The position numbers and the translations under genes were made by a program. From NCBI GenBank assembly GCA_009786675.1, contig WQRP01000083.1, positions 1-6,907 of the forward strand: a stretch of 6,907 bases of DNA, given 5' to 3'. Of the stretch, positions 4,891 through 6,907 are shown piece by piece; position 1 is the first letter of the stretch, and every line of letters begins with the position of its first letter. Origin of the DNA: Treponema sp. (GTDB lineage Bacteria > Spirochaetota > Spirochaetia > Treponematales > Breznakiellaceae). Below the pieces are notes generated by a model. The model ran no database searches. It was not told where the DNA came from and was given only the letters and a program-made list of their open reading frames with translations.

Positions 4891-6162
4891 ATGAAAAAAC
4901 GAATCGCGCGTTTTGCGCTAGGTCTTTTGGCCGCCAGCGTCCTTGTCCTGGCCTCGTGCGGGCGGGACGCGATTTTCTTTACCATAGCCACGGAGGTCCC
5001 CCCCCAGCCCCCGCTGATTAGGGGCGGGCCGACCCAGATGGTGGTTTTCGACTGGGGAACCGAGGACAACAAGGTGCCCGTCATGTTCGTCGCGTCCGGC
5101 AGTCTGTTCTGGTATTCGGCGGGGGAGCACGACAGGGACGAGGACGGAAACATCCTATCAGGCCAAAACGCAAGCTGGCAAAGGGAGGGGCTTGGGATTC
5201 CCAGCAGGCCTAGGGAAGAAAGGATCATTGATATTGCGGCCACGCGGAGCCATCTGTACATATTAGTCATGACGGGCACCGGTGTTGAAACATCCATATA
5301 TCGTCTGGCTAGTGGCGGGAGCGGATGGAGTGCTCCCATCACGGTTTCGGGTCCGGGCAACATACAGTCGATTTTCGCGGATCCGCAAGGGGGAAGGCTT
5401 TTTGCGGGAGTACATGGAGCAGGCGGTAACTCCATTTGGTTCCTGGACAACGCAGGGAGCGGACTTCTGCATCTACCAACTGGTGATTTAAGGGAGCCAT
5501 CAGCAGGACAAACTACAGACACGGGTTTACTGTCCGGCGTAGTATTAAGGGATGGCGTTCACTTCATAAGCACACGCAGGGAATCGATTTTTTATGTCAG
5601 CGAATCCGCGCTTGCGGCAGGAGTCGTTGGCAGCGTGGGACGAACCACCATCGCAAACGGAGTGTTCATGGGCATGATCAAACTGCCCGACAATTCGATA
5701 ATCGCCGTTAACCGCGAAGGCGGGTTCCTTTACCAGGCGGACGCCGACAGCATCTCTTTCACAAGAATTGGCGACACCATGAGAACTGGCAGGGACGCCA
5801 CCGGCGCCCTTGCCCTGTGGAGGGAAAGAGAGGGCGGAAGGGAGCTGCTGGTCGCCGGAATCCAGGGAAGCCGGCACGCGACCACCTTTGTCAACGGTTA
5901 CGTGGAATTCGAACTGCTCGCTACGGAAAACGGCATCAGTCTTGGGCCGCGCAGGGAGGCGGGCACGGCAAACAACGAGCTTTTGAGCGTGAGTGACAAT
6001 GCCCAGTACAGGACAAGCCTGGGCAGGCTTCCCTTGAACCATCTTTTCCAGGCGCCCATGGAAATAGACGTGGACATGACGTTTTTCGCTTCCACCCAGA
6101 CCGCCGGGCTTTGGTCCTTCAGGACACTCGACGGTGTCCCGCAATGGAACGCGGAAAACTAG
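4891..6162 (+). CDS. Propeller-like lipoprotein of unknown function
   Basis: A 423-residue predicted lipoprotein. GGGAGG (4881-4886) overlaps the TAG of the barrel gene and precedes ATG 4891. The signal peptide ends in lipobox LVLAS-C, Cys23. The mature chain is almost all beta, with repeating units of the kind 'strand, aspartate/glycine turn, strand': MVVFDWGTEDNKVPVMFVASGSLFWY (about 50-75), IDIAATRSHLYILVMTG, IQSIFADPQGGRLFAGVHG, SGVVLRDGVHFISTRRESIFYVSE, MGMIKLPDNSIIAVNREGGFLYQ, LALWREREGGRELLVAGIQG and a closing FFASTQTAGLWSF. These six or seven units suggest a beta-propeller; the fold is inferred, no family name can be given. With the barrel gene upstream it may form an envelope pair. 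Third positions are clearly less GC-rich from about 5220 to 5560, with TTA codons rarely seen elsewhere here. The rarA start follows 36 bases later. Confidence 0.7.
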   Translation: MKKRIARFALGLLAASVLVLASCGRDAIFFTIATEVPPQPPLIRGGPTQMVVFDWGTEDNKVPVMFVASGSLFWYSAGEHDRDEDGNILSGQNASWQREGLGIPSRPREERIIDIAATRSHLYILVMTGTGVETSIYRLASGGSGWSAPITVSGPGNIQSIFADPQGGRLFAGVHGAGGNSIWFLDNAGSGLLHLPTGDLREPSAGQTTDTGLLSGVVLRDGVHFISTRRESIFYVSESALAAGVVGSVGRTTIANGVFMGMIKLPDNSIIAVNREGGFLYQADADSISFTRIGDTMRTGRDATGALALWREREGGRELLVAGIQGSRHATTFVNGYVEFELLATENGISLGPRREAGTANNELLSVSDNAQYRTSLGRLPLNHLFQAPMEIDVDMTFFASTQTAGLWSFRTLDGVPQWNAEN

Positions 6163-6198
6163 GCCGCCCGAGCAATCCGCCGCGCCGAACCATGCCTC

Positions 6199-6907
6199 AT
6201 GGATGAGCTTTTTTCCGGAAAGGACAACACTGCGAACGGCGAGGGGCGTGGCCCCCTTGCCGACAGGATGCGCCCCCGCCTAATCGAAGACATAATCGGC
6301 CAGGATCACATCGTCGGCCCTGGCCGCCTGCTTCGAAGGGCGATCCAGGCCGACCGACTTTCCTCGGTCATATTCTACGGACCACCAGGCACCGGCAAGA
6401 CCAGCCTGGCCAGGGTTATCGCCAACACCACAAGGGCGGCATTCGAAAGCCTCAACGCGGTACTGTCCGGCGTAAAGGACATACGCGAGGCCATCGACCG
6501 CGCGGACGGGAGATCCCGGCTGTACAGCAAGCGCACGATTCTGTTCGTGGACGAGGTGCATCGCTGGAACAAGGCCCAGCAGGACGCGCTGCTTCCCTGG
6601 GTAGAAAACGGCACGGTGATTCTGGTCGGTGCTACGACGGAAAACCCCTTTTTCGAGGTAAACCGCGCGCTTGTCAGTCGCAGTCGCATTTTCCAGTTAA
6701 AGTCGCTGGGTGCGGAGGGTCTTCTGGAAACCGCGAAAAGGGCCGTTGCCGACAAGGAGCGCGGATACGGAAACTGGCGGGTCGACTTCGAGGACGGGGC
6801 TCTGGAGCATCTGGTGGAAGTCGCTGGCGGCGATGCCCGGAGCCTTCTTAACGCGCTGGAGCTTGCCGTCGAGACAAGCCCGGCGTCCTGGCCCCCCCCC
6901 CTGGGGG
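6199..6907 (+). CDS. rarA: Replication-associated recombination protein A (partial)
   Basis: The N-terminal 236 residues of RarA (also MgsA), a cytoplasmic AAA+ ATPase related to clamp-loader subunits and eukaryotic WRNIP1/Mgs1, which acts at stalled replication forks with SSB. Hallmarks in order: the entry motif PLADRMRPRLIEDIIGQDHI, Walker A GPPGTGKT (61-68), the family block 'SGVKDIREAI', Walker B ILFVDEVH (114-121) followed by RWNKAQQDALLPWVE, sensor 1 GATTENP (144-150), the arginine-finger region SRSRIF (160-165), and sensor 2 GGDARSLLNALE (210-221). The gene is cut by the window end; full-length members have over 400 residues, with a tetramerisation region missing here. ATG 6199 gives the usual 'MDELF' type start, but no ribosome-binding site precedes it, so translation may depend on the gene before it. 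Codons PPP (6892-6900) are all CCC and create a C10 tract. Confidence 0.92.
   Translation, partial: MDELFSGKDNTANGEGRGPLADRMRPRLIEDIIGQDHIVGPGRLLRRAIQADRLSSVIFYGPPGTGKTSLARVIANTTRAAFESLNAVLSGVKDIREAIDRADGRSRLYSKRTILFVDEVHRWNKAQQDALLPWVENGTVILVGATTENPFFEVNRALVSRSRIFQLKSLGAEGLLETAKRAVADKERGYGNWRVDFEDGALEHLVEVAGGDARSLLNALELAVETSPASWPPPLG
6892..6901 (+). repeat. C10 homopolymer inside rarA
   Basis: Ten consecutive C encode Pro-Pro-Pro and the first base of a Leu codon, and are followed by TGGGGG. The run sits in the linker after the AAA+ sensor-2 helix. Tracts of this length are prone to slippage in replication and to sequencing error; a one-base change would break the gene here. Confidence 0.7.

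Noticed and set aside
5545..6144. Minus-strand frame of 199 codons inside the propeller-like lipoprotein gene
   Set aside because: No start signal and no recognisable domain; the plus-strand protein has a signal peptide, lipobox and repeating beta units.
1..6907. CRISPR array, tRNA, rRNA, insertion sequence or attachment site
   Set aside because: I saw no regularly spaced repeats, cloverleaf, transposase-like frame or terminal inverted repeats with target duplication.

Overview
The window looks like a piece of chromosome from a diderm (Gram-negative-type) bacterium, most likely a Treponema-like spirochaete. This rests on four lipoproteins with lipobox cysteines at the end of short signal peptides, one of which (1062-1508, minus) has the MKNTLRFLGI...SFAGC type of leader common in treponemal small lipoproteins; on a C-terminal-Phe outer-membrane beta-barrel; and on a RarA of the bacterial type. 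The DNA is GC-rich by eye, yet often uses AGG for Arg and ATA for Ile. The genus is an inference; no marker gene fixes it.

Left part (1-1061, plus strand): a DUF2442 protein, a DUF6174-like lipoprotein, then a broken P-loop nucleotide-kinase-like gene reduced to its head and tail by an out-of-frame internal deletion. The remnant runs into a four-tract G-rich block (979-1016) and a perfect 10-bp hairpin (1019-1041). These sit where plus-strand transcription meets the 3' end of the minus-strand lipoprotein gene 1062-1508.

Middle left (1509-1914): about 400 bases without a normal-size gene, but with much structure. It has overlapping divergent promoter candidates near 1751-1808, a T-tailed minus-strand terminator candidate (1829-1851), a well-primed 14-codon mini-ORF (1623-1667, minus), and four inverted repeats between that mini-ORF and the lipoprotein start. 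I read it as a long structured 5' leader for the minus-strand lipoprotein.

Centre (1915-3302): a TraB/GumN-family lipoprotein on the plus strand converges with a three-helix membrane protein on the minus strand; both stop codons lie in one CTAG tetranucleotide.

Right part (3368-6907, plus strand): an apparent envelope gene run. It comprises a membrane-anchored protein with an SPFH/Band-7-like N-terminal region (perhaps made from a nearly leaderless transcript), a small outer-membrane beta-barrel protein and a 423-residue beta-rich, propeller-like lipoprotein. It ends with rarA, the AAA+ ATPase of stalled-fork maintenance, cut by the window edge just after a C10 tract.

I see no CRISPR array, tRNA, rRNA, insertion sequence or clear defence system. 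The least explained elements are the structured leader at 1509-1773, the G-tract/hairpin junction at 979-1041, and the function of the three-gene envelope run.
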